From positions 186,001 through 250,000 of the forward strand of contig DASPLL010000056.1 of assembly GCA_035627615.1 (NCBI GenBank): a stretch of DNA of 64,000 bases, in the 5' to 3' direction. The notes below the pieces were generated by a model, which did not search any database, was not told where the DNA came from, and saw only the letters and a list, made by a program, of their open reading frames with translations. The position numbers were made by a program, and so were the translations under genes. Shown here in pieces: positions 1-7,425 of the stretch. Position 1 is the stretch's first letter, and the number at the start of each line of letters is the position of its first letter. The stretch is from BRH-c25 sp035627615. GTDB lineage: Bacteria > Bacillota > Clostridia > Lutisporales > Lutisporaceae.

Positions 1-688
1 TGACCATAGGCATGATGTATATGCTGCTTCTTCTCCATAAATCACGGATATTGTAGCCCTGTATATAGGAGTTGTTCGCATATCCTCTGGCAAAGTTCTC
101 GATGAATTTCATCAGAAGCGGAGTCGTAATCCACTCAAGAGCATGGTGTGAAGCGTTATAAAATACCTCTACAGGTCCATTACCCAGCCTGATATAGTAT
201 AAGTTTTTACCCAGCACACTTTTCCCGGCAATTCCTGTTTCTATGAACGGATACCTTGTCTTAAGCCCTCTTATGTTTCTCTCCATTATCCCATAGGTGT
301 AGTCGATATCTGTGAAAACCACATCGATACCATAGGGCACTATGATCCTCTGACCTACCTGCAGTCTCCTGGGGTCCAGTCCCGGATTGGCAGTCAGCAC
401 GGCATTAAGTGTTGTGTAATACTTCCTGGCAATTTTGTAAAAAGTATCCCCCGGTCGTATCGTATAGGTATCATAACCACTCAGGAACCTTTCAAACCAG
501 CTCCAGGTTGCCGGGCCCACAATCCCATCAGGCGTAAGGCCATTATCCAGCTGGAATTCCCTTACCGCCTCCAATGTCTGCTGTCCGAAGACTCCATCCA
601 CGACTCCGGGATTATATCCGATCCTTGCCAGAAGGCTCTGTATAAGCTTAACCATCGGACCTCTGGAGCCCAATCTCAAAGTTTCCAT
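1..688 (-). CDS. M14 zinc carboxypeptidase with PG-binding and LysM domains (partial, runs off the left edge)
   Basis: Reading leftward from ATG at 688, an open frame continues to base 1 without a stop; 229 residues are visible. Residues 5-60 resemble a PG_binding_1 repeat, 73-117 a LysM, and from about 130 the frame enters a peptidase M14 fold. The M14 zinc motif HxxE is seen as H182-A-L-E185 in the stretch NASHHALEWIT. This order is typical of gamma-D-glutamyl-meso-diaminopimelate endopeptidases, which cut the stem peptide of the spore cortex or cell wall, so that is the likely role; the catalytic glutamate lies outside the window. The start is supported by GGGGTGG five bases upstream. No signal peptide is seen. 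It is divergent from the cortex-lytic gene at 828, and the pair suggests spore wall remodelling. Confidence 0.85.
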   Translation of the reverse strand, partial: METLRLGSRGPMVKLIQSLLARIGYNPGVVDGVFGQQTLEAVREFQLDNGLTPDGIVGPATWSWFERFLSGYDTYTIRPGDTFYKIARKYYTTLNAVLTANPGLDPRRLQVGQRIIVPYGIDVVFTDIDYTYGIMERNIRGLKTRYPFIETGIAGKSVLGKNLYYIRLGNGPVEVFYNASHHALEWITTPLLMKFIENFARGYANNSYIQGYNIRDLWRRSSIYIMPMV

Positions 689-827
689 ATTACCACCCCA
701 TAAAATTGATAGCATATATTATAGTATTCATTGAACCGGGCAATTGTTACAGCAGCATAGTAATTGCTATTCTGTATAAACGGAATTCCGCATAGATTAT
801 ATAAAGGAAAAACAGGGAGGTTGTCAT

Positions 828-2240
828 ATGCTCATTCATGTAGTAAAATCCGGGGAAACACTTTGGCAGATCGCCTCGTTTTATAAGGTCCCGGCGTCAG
901 AAATAGTCAGTGTCAATGAACTGCCGGATGCAAACCTGTTATTGATCGGTCAGGCCTTGGTTATCCCGACGGAAGGTGTATTACATACCGTGAAATCAGG
1001 TGAGACACTATGGAAAATTTCTCAGACTTATGGTATATCGATCCAGTCTATTGTTCAGGCCAACAAGATAGCAAATCCGGCAAATATATATCCGGGCCTC
1101 AAGCTTTTCATACCTCCTCTCCGCCATACCGTCCAGCGGGGAGAGACACTGTGGAGGATAGCCCAAAGATATGGCACTACTGTACAAACCCTATTAAAAA
1201 TCAACAATATAGATGATCCCAATATCATATACCCGGGATATATGCTTATCATACCAAGAAAGCGAAGACCCGCTATTGAAGTAAACGGCTATATCTATAT
1301 CCTTGGCGCAGATGCTATTCCTATTGTGGAAGAGGATGGGGAGCATCTCACCTATCTCAGCCCTTTTGCTTACAGGATCCGGGAGGACGGCAGCCTGCAA
1401 GTGATAAAGGATACAGAAGCAGTAAATACAGCCATTGCAGAAGACGTGTCCCCTCTGATGTGCATTACAAATTTCACCTACAGTGAATTAGGCGAAAACC
1501 TGGCTCATGTCGTCTTGTCCAGCACTGAAATACAGGATAGGCTATTGCAGAATATAATCAATGTAATGAGACAAAAACGCTATGTAGGATTAAATGTTGA
1601 TTTTGAAAATGTCCTTCCTGCCGATCGGGAGCTTTATAATCAATTCATGCAGCGTGCGGTAGACCGCCTTCACAGGGAAGGGTATTCCGTTTCAAGCGCC
1701 CTGGCGCCGAAGTATGGCCCCGAGCAGCACGGCCTGCTGTATACAGCCCATGACTACCCCGCCCATGGTAGAATTGCTGATTTCGTCGTGCTTATGACCT
1801 ACGAATGGGGCTGGCGCTTAGGTCCTCCACAAGCCATCTCTCCATTGAACCAGATCAAGCGGGTCCTCGATTATGCTGTATCTGTCATGCCCAGTGAAAA
1901 GCTATTCTTTGGCTTTCAGATATATGCAAGGGACTGGCTGCTTCCCCATGTTAAGGGGCAGGAAGCTGAAACCTTCAGTATGCAGGAGGCGATGGACAGG
2001 GCAAGACAGTATTATGTCACTATACAATATGATACCGTAACAGCTTCTCCATACTACCGCTATACCGATGCCCAGGGGAGAAACCACGAAGTGTGGTTTG
2101 AGGATGCCCGCAGCGCACAGGCAAAATTCGACGCGGTAAAAAGCTATAACCTGAGAGGTGTAAGCTATTGGGCGCTGGGTTATCCATTCCCGCAGAACTG
2201 GGCTTTGCTCGAGGATAATTTCAATATTATAAGGCTATAA
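828..2240 (+). CDS. sleL: Spore cortex N-acetylglucosaminidase, three LysM + GH18 (SleL/YaaH type)
   Basis: A 470-residue protein with three LysM repeats (about 3-46, 52-95, 98-141) and a GH18 domain from about 150 to the end. The GH18 catalytic strand is visible as VGLNVDFENV, with N256, D258 and general acid E260. Family members hydrolyse cortex fragments at N-acetylglucosamine during germination. Bacillus YaaH/SleL carry two LysM; the third here is an extra. No signal peptide, as is usual for this family, which is delivered to the spore coat by its LysM domains. Start chosen because GGGAGG lies 7 bases before ATG. A weak forespore-type promoter can be proposed at 732-762 (TGAACC, 18 bases, CATAGTA); this is inference. 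The stop codon abuts a duplicated terminator stem and a palindromic element. Confidence 0.9.
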   Translation: MLIHVVKSGETLWQIASFYKVPASEIVSVNELPDANLLLIGQALVIPTEGVLHTVKSGETLWKISQTYGISIQSIVQANKIANPANIYPGLKLFIPPLRHTVQRGETLWRIAQRYGTTVQTLLKINNIDDPNIIYPGYMLIIPRKRRPAIEVNGYIYILGADAIPIVEEDGEHLTYLSPFAYRIREDGSLQVIKDTEAVNTAIAEDVSPLMCITNFTYSELGENLAHVVLSSTEIQDRLLQNIINVMRQKRYVGLNVDFENVLPADRELYNQFMQRAVDRLHREGYSVSSALAPKYGPEQHGLLYTAHDYPAHGRIADFVVLMTYEWGWRLGPPQAISPLNQIKRVLDYAVSVMPSEKLFFGFQIYARDWLLPHVKGQEAETFSMQEAMDRARQYYVTIQYDTVTASPYYRYTDAQGRNHEVWFEDARSAQAKFDAVKSYNLRGVSYWALGYPFPQNWALLEDNFNIIRL

Positions 2241-2255
2241 AAAAGTAAGACTGCT

Positions 2256-2533
2256 GACAAACCCTGCTCAAGTAAAATTATAATTCAAAGGAGTATTGAT
2301 CTTGTATATCAGCGAACACTTATAAGCCTTTGGCTAACAGAATAAAGTGAAGATACACAGTAAAATCCGTAGGATTTACGTGATGTAAATCCAGCGCATA
2401 CCAACAGGAGGTTGGGTTTATGCGCGGTAGGATTTTACTGCATATCGAGCTCTTATTCTGTCCAAAGGCTTATACTGTGTGAGTCGATATACAAGGCTAT
2501 GCTCCTTTAGTATTGTGCTCATTAGGGTTTGTC
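2256..2533. repeat. 278-bp imperfect palindromic element E1 flanked by a 15-bp direct repeat
   Basis: The gene-free stretch 2241-2589 is mostly one long imperfect inverted repeat. It starts GACAAACCCT (2256-2265) and ends AGGGTTTGTC (2524-2533). The two arms are roughly 100 bases each and about three quarters identical when one is reverse-complemented; shared blocks include AAGGAG, CTTGTATATC, TATAAGCCTTTGG, ACAGAATAA and CAGTAAAATCC. The centre has its own hairpin (GCGCATA...TATGCGC enclosing CCAAC...GTTGG). The 15-mer ctataaaaaagtaag occurs at 2235-2249, overlapping the sleL stop, and again at 2545-2559 at the start of the terminator stem, as if a terminator had been split by insertion. No ORF is present. 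A similar element lies at 40002-40248. Confidence 0.75.
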
Positions 2534-2552
2534 ATTAAGCTCGACTATAAAA

Positions 2553-2579
2553 AAGTAAGGCAGCCAAGCTGCCTTACTT
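2553..2579. terminator. Bidirectional rho-independent terminator
   Basis: A perfect 12-bp stem AAGTAAGGCAGC / GCTGCCTTACTT with a 3-base loop, preceded by an A tract, lies between the convergent sleL and abrB-like genes and can serve both. Confidence 0.8.
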
Positions 2580-2589
2580 CTTACAGTTA

Positions 2590-2832
2590 TCAATAATTTT
2601 TCAATTCATCCGCACAGCAGCAGCAGTAGCTTTTGTTCCTGTATTCCCGCAAATCCTTTTCTGATCTGCAGAATATACAAGTTGGCGGATATTTCTTTAA
2701 AACTATATTTTCACCCTCCAGGTGCATTTCAAGTGCATCCCCTGCTCCGACTTCACACAGTTCCAGCAGATTTTCAGGCAGCTTCAATCCACCGTTCCTG
2801 TCCATCTCACTTATTACAACATAGGATTTCAT
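2590..2832 (-). CDS. AbrB/SpoVT-type transition-state regulator paralogue with cysteine-rich tail
   Basis: An 80-residue protein whose first 50 residues match the swapped-hairpin AbrB DNA-binding domain (pattern of MKS...DRNGGLKLPENLLE...GDALEMHLEGENIVLKKY). The tail has CIFC near 52-55 and a run of four cysteines near 70-73, a degenerate form of the two-CxxC metal-binding tail common in clostridial AbrB proteins. AbrB proteins repress post-exponential genes by binding AT-rich DNA as dimers or tetramers. The residues RxVLP usual in the motif are changed (GGLKLPEN), so DNA affinity may differ. GGGGGG precedes ATG by 6-7 bases. A strong consensus promoter lies directly upstream and a shared terminator downstream, so it is transcribed alone. 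Confidence 0.8.
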   Translation of the reverse strand: MKSYVVISEMDRNGGLKLPENLLELCEVGAGDALEMHLEGENIVLKKYPPTCIFCRSEKDLREYRNKSYCCCCADELKNY

Positions 2833-2865
2833 ATTAATGCCCCCCCACTTACTTCTTATGTGAAT

Positions 2866-2894
2866 ATATTATATTTATGGAAAATGCTTGTCAA
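2866..2894 (-). promoter_or_regulatory. Sigma-A promoter of the AbrB-like gene
   Basis: On the minus strand, TTGACA (2889-2894), 17 bases, then TAATAT (2866-2871); 34 bases upstream of the start codon. Confidence 0.85.
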
Positions 2895-2937
2895 TTTCAT
2901 ATATATGAAACGACATATTTTGTACATATATAGCAAA

Positions 2938-2963
2938 ATAAGTGGAGCCGTCACTCCACTTAT
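2938..2963 (-). terminator. Terminator after apbE
   Basis: A 10-bp perfect stem ATAAGTGGAG / CTCCACTTAT with a 6-base loop; on the minus strand it is followed by TTTTG. Placed 12 bases beyond the apbE stop. Confidence 0.8.
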
Positions 2964-2975
2964 GTATTATATATG

Positions 2976-4073
2976 CTATTCAGCTTTGGTACCGGTAGCC
3001 CCTTGACTTTTCATTATTATCTCCATTCCCTCTGTTGCTTCAACCTTCCCGTCAGGCATGACCCACACAGCTTCAACGCCCTCAAGGCTTTCCACCAGCG
3101 CCCTGCTCTTATCGTAGGGCAGCAGAAAGGCAGTAGTTGATAGAAAATCTGCAAGTCCCGAGTGTTCAGCAACTATTGTAACCGCCCGGTAATATTCCCC
3201 CGGCATAAGCGTATCCGGATCAATCAGGTGATGAATAACCTTCCCATCCACGACATAATACCTTTGATAATCACCGCTGCTTACTACAGCAGCATTATTC
3301 ACAAATATAGTGTCGAGAAGGTTCTCTTCAGCTGTTACTATCATTTTCTCCGGATCCTGTATGCCTATACCCCAGCGCTCACGCACTCTGTCAAGAGGCT
3401 TGCCAAGTACTCTGATATTTCCTCCGGGGCTTATTATTCCGGAAACAAAACCTTCAGCCGTTATTTCCTTTGCCACAAGCTCGGTGGCAAAACCCTTGGC
3501 TATAGCGCCCACATCAAGGCTCATGTGCTTATCGGCAAGGTATATCGTGCTTTTCTGCTCATCCACTATAACCTTATCAATATCGGTATACTTCGCTGCC
3601 TCCTGCAATATCTCCAGGGTTGGCAGCCTGGCATTCTCAGGATCATCAGTTCCCTCTTCACGATAGTCATGCCATATTTCAAGCACCGGACCCATTGCGA
3701 TGTTTGTGCGTCCGCCTGTGCGCCTGTTCCAATCCTTTGCAAAAACAACAAGCTCTATTATTCTCTTATCCACCTTCACGGGCTTAATCCCTGCATTATC
3801 ATTTATCGTCTTGATATTGTTTATGCCTTTATAGTCGTTATACTTGTCATAAAGCTTATGAAGCTCTTCAAAGCGGGTGCGTATCCTCTCAAAATAGGCC
3901 TTGAACTCCTCTTCGCTCCTGGCATACCCCACCACCTGGGTTATGGTGTCAAAGGTATCAAAAAAAGTATCATTATATTTTTTATATTCGCTTTCCGGTT
4001 CTTTCATCTTGAAGATTATAAAAAGCAGCGCCAGCAATACCACCGGTAAAAGCAAAGAAATTTTCCTCTTCAT
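2976..4073 (-). CDS. apbE: FAD:protein FMN transferase (ApbE family, FmnA-like)
   Basis: A 365-residue ApbE-family enzyme that transfers FMN from FAD to a Ser/Thr of extracytoplasmic flavoproteins, using Mg2+. Visible motifs: DVGAIAKGFA (187-196), PGGN (216-219), SSGDYQRYY (265-273), HHLIDP (281-286) and ADFLSTTAF (308-316). The N-terminus has one hydrophobic segment (5-21) without a lipobox cysteine, so the catalytic domain is held outside the membrane by an anchor. GGGTGAT lies upstream of ATG. It sits 112 bases downstream of the two-domain PplA-like lipoprotein on the same strand, the same order as pplA-fmnA in the Listeria extracellular electron transfer locus, so that lipoprotein is the likely substrate. 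A terminator separates the two genes, so co-transcription would need read-through or a separate promoter. Confidence 0.92.
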   Translation of the reverse strand: MKRKISLLLPVVLLALLFIIFKMKEPESEYKKYNDTFFDTFDTITQVVGYARSEEEFKAYFERIRTRFEELHKLYDKYNDYKGINNIKTINDNAGIKPVKVDKRIIELVVFAKDWNRRTGGRTNIAMGPVLEIWHDYREEGTDDPENARLPTLEILQEAAKYTDIDKVIVDEQKSTIYLADKHMSLDVGAIAKGFATELVAKEITAEGFVSGIISPGGNIRVLGKPLDRVRERWGIGIQDPEKMIVTAEENLLDTIFVNNAAVVSSGDYQRYYVVDGKVIHHLIDPDTLMPGEYYRAVTIVAEHSGLADFLSTTAFLLPYDKSRALVESLEGVEAVWVMPDGKVEATEGMEIIMKSQGATGTKAE

Positions 4074-4131
4074 TTATATCACCCTTAATTATTTTAACAA
4101 AGCTATTATATTATAATCAGGCAGATTATAC

Positions 4132-4160
4132 AAAAGTCCCCCACCTATGTGGTGGAGGAC
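4132..4160 (-). terminator. Terminator after the PplA-like lipoprotein gene
   Basis: On the minus strand GTCCTCCACC / GGTGGGGGAC with a 5-base loop, followed by TTTTG; lies 26 bases past the stop of the gene at 4186. Confidence 0.8.
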
Positions 4161-4185
4161 CGCAATGTCTATTATACTGTACTGC

Positions 4186-5295
4186 TTATTTTGCTTTTGC
4201 AAAAGCTTCTTCAACTGCTGCGATATAATGTTCAACAGATACTGTTACAAGGGATGTAAGCTCTGCTACGTCCGGAACTGCCGGATGAGCTTCATCCTTG
4301 GCCTTAACCTTCATAGCCTTTATTTCGTCTACTGTCTTACCGACCATCCACTTTCCAAGGGCGTCAGCCTGCTGGTACCATTCCTTGCCTATTGTTGAAG
4401 CCTTTATCATGCCGTAGCCTTCTTTAAGCTCAACCTTTGTCTTATATTCTGCTTTTCTGTCTGAAGTAACCTTACCGGTATTGTCAAAGTTAACCTTCGT
4501 CTGTGCATTGTCTATTATAGTTCCCACAACCTTGCCGTCTTTGTCAAAGGCTGTAGCTGCCATAACTGTGTCAACCTGAGCAAGTGGAAGAACTTCCTTG
4601 CCTTCTGCATCTTTGCCGAGGCCCTTTGACTTGCCGATATCCACATTGTGTCCAAGGCCTACTTTTACGCCGCCTGTAACATCAACAGCATTTGCAAAAG
4701 CTTCTTCAACTGCTGCGATATAGTGTTCAACAGATACTGTTACAAGGGATGTAAGCTCTGCTACGTCCGGAACTGCCGGATGAGCTTCGTCCTTAGTCTT
4801 TGTCTTCATAGCCTTTATTTCGTCTACTGTTTTGCCGACCATCCACTTTTCAAGCTCAGCAATCTGCTGGTACCAATCCTTGCCGATTGTTGAAGCCTTT
4901 ATCATGCCATATGCATCACCAAGTTCAACCTTTGTCTTGTTTTCAGCCTTCAGATCTGATGTAACCTGAAGCTTGTTGTCAAAGTTTACTTTTGTCTGTG
5001 CATTGTCTATTGTTACTGAAACAACTTTGCCATCCTTGTCAAAGCCGACAGCAGCCATAACTGTGTCAACCTGACCAAGTGGAAGTACTTCTTTGCCGTC
5101 CTTGCTGCCAAGGTCTGCTGATTTTTCAATTGAAGTGTTATGTCCAAGGCCTAGTTTTACTATGCTTCCGTCTGCTGCCGGTGCTGCTGGTGCTGCTGGT
5201 GCTGCTGGTGCTGCTGGTGCTGCCGGTGCCGCACATCCCGCGAGAACTGATAGTGCAAGTGTAAGCACCAATACGATTGATAATACTTTTTTCAT
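4186..5295 (-). CDS. PplA-like flavin-carrying lipoprotein, two tandem domains
   Basis: A 369-residue lipoprotein: signal peptide with lipobox LAGC (C21), an Ala/Pro linker (22-41), then two copies of one domain (about 44-205 and 206-369). Each copy contains QVDTVMAA, DNAQTKVNFDN, GMIKASTIGK, KWMVGKTVDEIKAM and AHPAVPDVAELTSLVT. The pattern matches what I recall of PplA, a Listeria surface lipoprotein carrying two covalent FMN groups attached by FmnA for extracellular electron transfer. The Thr/Ser in ELTSLVTVS is the natural candidate for flavinylation, though it is not the canonical DxxTGAT site. The adjacent apbE gene supports the reading. Copies are offset by 495 bp and nearly identical in DNA over long blocks, pointing to recent duplication or gene conversion. 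GGAGGGGG precedes ATG. The full Listeria set (ndh2, eetA, eetB) is not in the window. Confidence 0.75.
   Translation of the reverse strand: MKKVLSIVLVLTLALSVLAGCAAPAAPAAPAAPAAPAAPAADGSIVKLGLGHNTSIEKSADLGSKDGKEVLPLGQVDTVMAAVGFDKDGKVVSVTIDNAQTKVNFDNKLQVTSDLKAENKTKVELGDAYGMIKASTIGKDWYQQIAELEKWMVGKTVDEIKAMKTKTKDEAHPAVPDVAELTSLVTVSVEHYIAAVEEAFANAVDVTGGVKVGLGHNVDIGKSKGLGKDAEGKEVLPLAQVDTVMAATAFDKDGKVVGTIIDNAQTKVNFDNTGKVTSDRKAEYKTKVELKEGYGMIKASTIGKEWYQQADALGKWMVGKTVDEIKAMKVKAKDEAHPAVPDVAELTSLVTVSVEHYIAAVEEAFAKAK
5181..5230. repeat. 9-bp tandem repeat encoding the Ala-Pro linker
   Basis: Five to six tandem copies of GTGCTGCTG-type units (plus strand) encode the (APA)n linker just after the lipid-modified cysteine. 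Repeat number could change by slippage and alter how far the domains stand from the membrane. Confidence 0.8.
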
Positions 5296-5337
5296 GTTTC
5301 CCCCTCCATCTGTATGGAAAAAATTTATTATGTTATT

Positions 5338-5366
5338 ATTTTAACATATTGTATAAATATTATCAA
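5338..5366 (-). promoter_or_regulatory. Sigma-A promoter of the PplA-like gene
   Basis: On the minus strand TTGATA (5361-5366), 17 bases, TAAAAT (5338-5343), about 43 bases before the start codon. Confidence 0.75.
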
Positions 5367-5452
5367 TCTTTATCGATATAAATTATTTATAAATTATGAT
5401 AAATATTTTCACATTGTTAAAAGTGTATATAAAGACCATATACCAAGCAATA

Positions 5453-5959
5453 TTATTTCTTCTTCACGTTCTGTGCAATAGGAAGATATTCGGGATCTTT
5501 CTCGAAAAACACTCTCTCAGACTGCTCCTGGGTAAGACGGATTTCATCCTGTATCCCCTTTATTTTATCCATTATTACATCTGCTTTGAAGGTTGGCACG
5601 TTATAGTACAGGAATAAGTCTTCAAAGGCTTTTATTGTCATATGCAGCTCTTTGTTGATACCGATGAAGGTGTCAATATTCTTGCTGTTGACAGCGTTGT
5701 TGAACTGCCGTATATCAACAGTTATGACATCCACTATATCCTCTTCCCTTTCAAAAACGCTTATCGGCAGGGGGTACGGTTTGATGCGCTCCAGGAAATA
5801 TTTGCCCTTAATATTTATATTATAGGCATATTCCACGTCAAGGCTGCCGATCCTGAATCTTATAAAGCACATTTTTCCATTAATCTGCTCAACCCTGGCA
5901 CCCATCTGGATAAACTTCATCTCATGCTCGCTTGCTTCAGCCCCTATATACCTTTTCAT
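5453..5959 (-). CDS. Conserved-looking hypothetical protein, 168 aa
   Basis: I do not recognise this family. It is a soluble, mixed-charge protein without signal peptide, membrane segment or cysteine pairs; only one cysteine is seen, in GKMCFIRFRIG. The first half looks like beta-strands (KFIQMGARVEQINGKMCFIR, then IKGKYFLERIKPYPLP), the second half is helical (NNAVNSKNIDTF..., KADVIMDKIKGIQDEIRLTQEQ). GGGGAGGG lies 5-6 bases before ATG. It follows the NhaD/ArsB-type transporter gene with a 31-base gap on the same strand, so the two are probably co-transcribed, but nothing shows a functional link. Confidence 0.7.
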   Translation of the reverse strand: MKRYIGAEASEHEMKFIQMGARVEQINGKMCFIRFRIGSLDVEYAYNINIKGKYFLERIKPYPLPISVFEREEDIVDVITVDIRQFNNAVNSKNIDTFIGINKELHMTIKAFEDLFLYYNVPTFKADVIMDKIKGIQDEIRLTQEQSERVFFEKDPEYLPIAQNVKKK

Positions 5960-5990
5960 TATAACCCTCCCCTTTCAATCCTACCTGATT

Positions 5991-7274
5991 CTATAGATAA
6001 AAAATGATAATATATAACATCGATAAAAATATGGATACCAGCATCAATGGAAAACATACCTTCATATAATTAAAGAAACCCAGCTTCCATCCGTGCTTTT
6101 CCAGCATCCCCCCTGCTATCACATTGGCAGTAGCTCCTATTATTGTACCATTTCCTCCAAGACAGGCTCCCAGGGATAGGGCCCACCAAAGGGTAGTAAG
6201 CTCTGTACCTGCTATAGCTTCAAGACTTTTTATCAAAGGTATCATAGTTGCAACAAACGGGATATTGTCAAGGAATGCTGATAATATTGCGGACATCCAC
6301 AGTATAAGCATAGCTGCAACAAACAGGTTCCCTTTAGTCAGTCCCATGACCCTAACCGCCAGCTTCTCTATCAGGCCTACCTCCTCCAGTGAGCCAACCA
6401 AAATGAATAACCCTGCAAAAAAGAAAATGGTAGTCCACTCAATTTCCATAAAAATGTCTTCAGGCTCTATTCCGCTTACAAGCAATAAGGCAACCGCCCC
6501 CGTAATGGCCACAGTGGCAGATTCCAGCTGAATTACCGAATGCATTGTAAAACCCGTTATGGTTATTCCCAGGATTATCATGCTTTTGACAAGCAGCTTT
6601 TTATCCTGTATTGCCTTGCCTTCATCAAACTCCAGCACCTTGCCTTTATTCCTCTCTTCCACCAGCATACTTCTGCGGAAGATCACAACCAGTAATGTAA
6701 TTGTGACAACTAGTATTACAGCAGCTATAGGCCCCAGATTAATAAGAAATTCCATGAAGCTTAAGTGTGTAGCTCCACCTATCATGATATTGGGCGGGTC
6801 ACCTATCAGGGTAGCTGTACCGCCAACATTAGCAGCGAAAACTTCCGTAATAAGAAACGGGGTGGGATTTATTTTAAGAGTGTCTGTTATTACCAGGGTT
6901 ACCGGCGCTATCAGCAGGATGGTCGTAACGTTGTCCAGCAGTGCAGACGCTACTGCCGTAGCTACGGCAAACAGCACCATGATCTTCCACGGCTCACCCT
7001 TTGCCTTCTTGGCTGATTTTATCGCTATGTATTGAAATACCCCCGTCCGTTTTAATATCAGTACGATTACCATCATTCCTATCAGGAGTCCGATCGTATT
7101 GAAATCAATATGCCTGATAGCATGTTCCTGCGATAAGACCTGAAAAATTATCATCAATACTGCTCCGGCAAGAGCTACTACCATCCTGTTTATCTTTTCG
7201 TATATGATTGCCGAATAAGTCAATGCAAATACTATTACAGCCACTAAGATATGATTTTCCAGCATATGTATCAT
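5991..7274 (-). CDS. ArsB/NhaD-family ion transporter (IT superfamily)
   Basis: About 427 residues with 11-12 hydrophobic segments and two symmetric halves. Diagnostic IT-superfamily signatures occur twice: SALLDNVTT then GGTATLIGDPPNIMIG in the first half, SAFLDNIPF then GGNGTIIGATANV in the second. Relatives move Na+/H+ (NhaD), arsenite (ArsB) or organic anions; no arsR or arsC is nearby, so sodium/proton exchange or an organic anion is more likely. Start: AAGGAG lies inside the longest frame, which would open with TTG at 7289; ATG at 7274 (3-base spacing) or ATG at 7265 (12-base spacing) is more credible. The next gene downstream at 5453 follows after 31 bases. Confidence 0.85.
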   Translation of the reverse strand: MIHMLENHILVAVIVFALTYSAIIYEKINRMVVALAGAVLMIIFQVLSQEHAIRHIDFNTIGLLIGMMVIVLILKRTGVFQYIAIKSAKKAKGEPWKIMVLFAVATAVASALLDNVTTILLIAPVTLVITDTLKINPTPFLITEVFAANVGGTATLIGDPPNIMIGGATHLSFMEFLINLGPIAAVILVVTITLLVVIFRRSMLVEERNKGKVLEFDEGKAIQDKKLLVKSMIILGITITGFTMHSVIQLESATVAITGAVALLLVSGIEPEDIFMEIEWTTIFFFAGLFILVGSLEEVGLIEKLAVRVMGLTKGNLFVAAMLILWMSAILSAFLDNIPFVATMIPLIKSLEAIAGTELTTLWWALSLGACLGGNGTIIGATANVIAGGMLEKHGWKLGFFNYMKVCFPLMLVSIFLSMLYIIIFYL

Positions 7275-7425
7275 CGTCTCCTTCTTCAATGCTCTAAATC
7301 ATATTATTGCTCTGTCTATGCATTTATATTGATTATTATTGCGCAAAAGCTTTTGTAAAAAAAAACGGGAATTGCAGCTATCAAACCCTCCAGATAACTA
7401 CAGTTCCCTGATCCCTATTTTAAAA

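Noticed and set aside
3162..4049. A 295-codon open frame on the plus strand
   Set aside because: It lies fully antisense to apbE, which has all family motifs; the frame shows no ribosome binding site or recognisable domain.
5079..5264. Leucine/valine-rich frame on the plus strand
   Set aside because: It is the reverse reading of the Ala-Pro linker repeat of the lipoprotein gene.
5991..7289. Arsenite efflux system together with the ArsA-like ATPase
   Set aside because: The ArsB/NhaD-type permease and the ArsA-like gene are 19 kb apart, with no arsR or arsC; the ArsA variant has a crystallin-like tail found in non-arsenic homologues.
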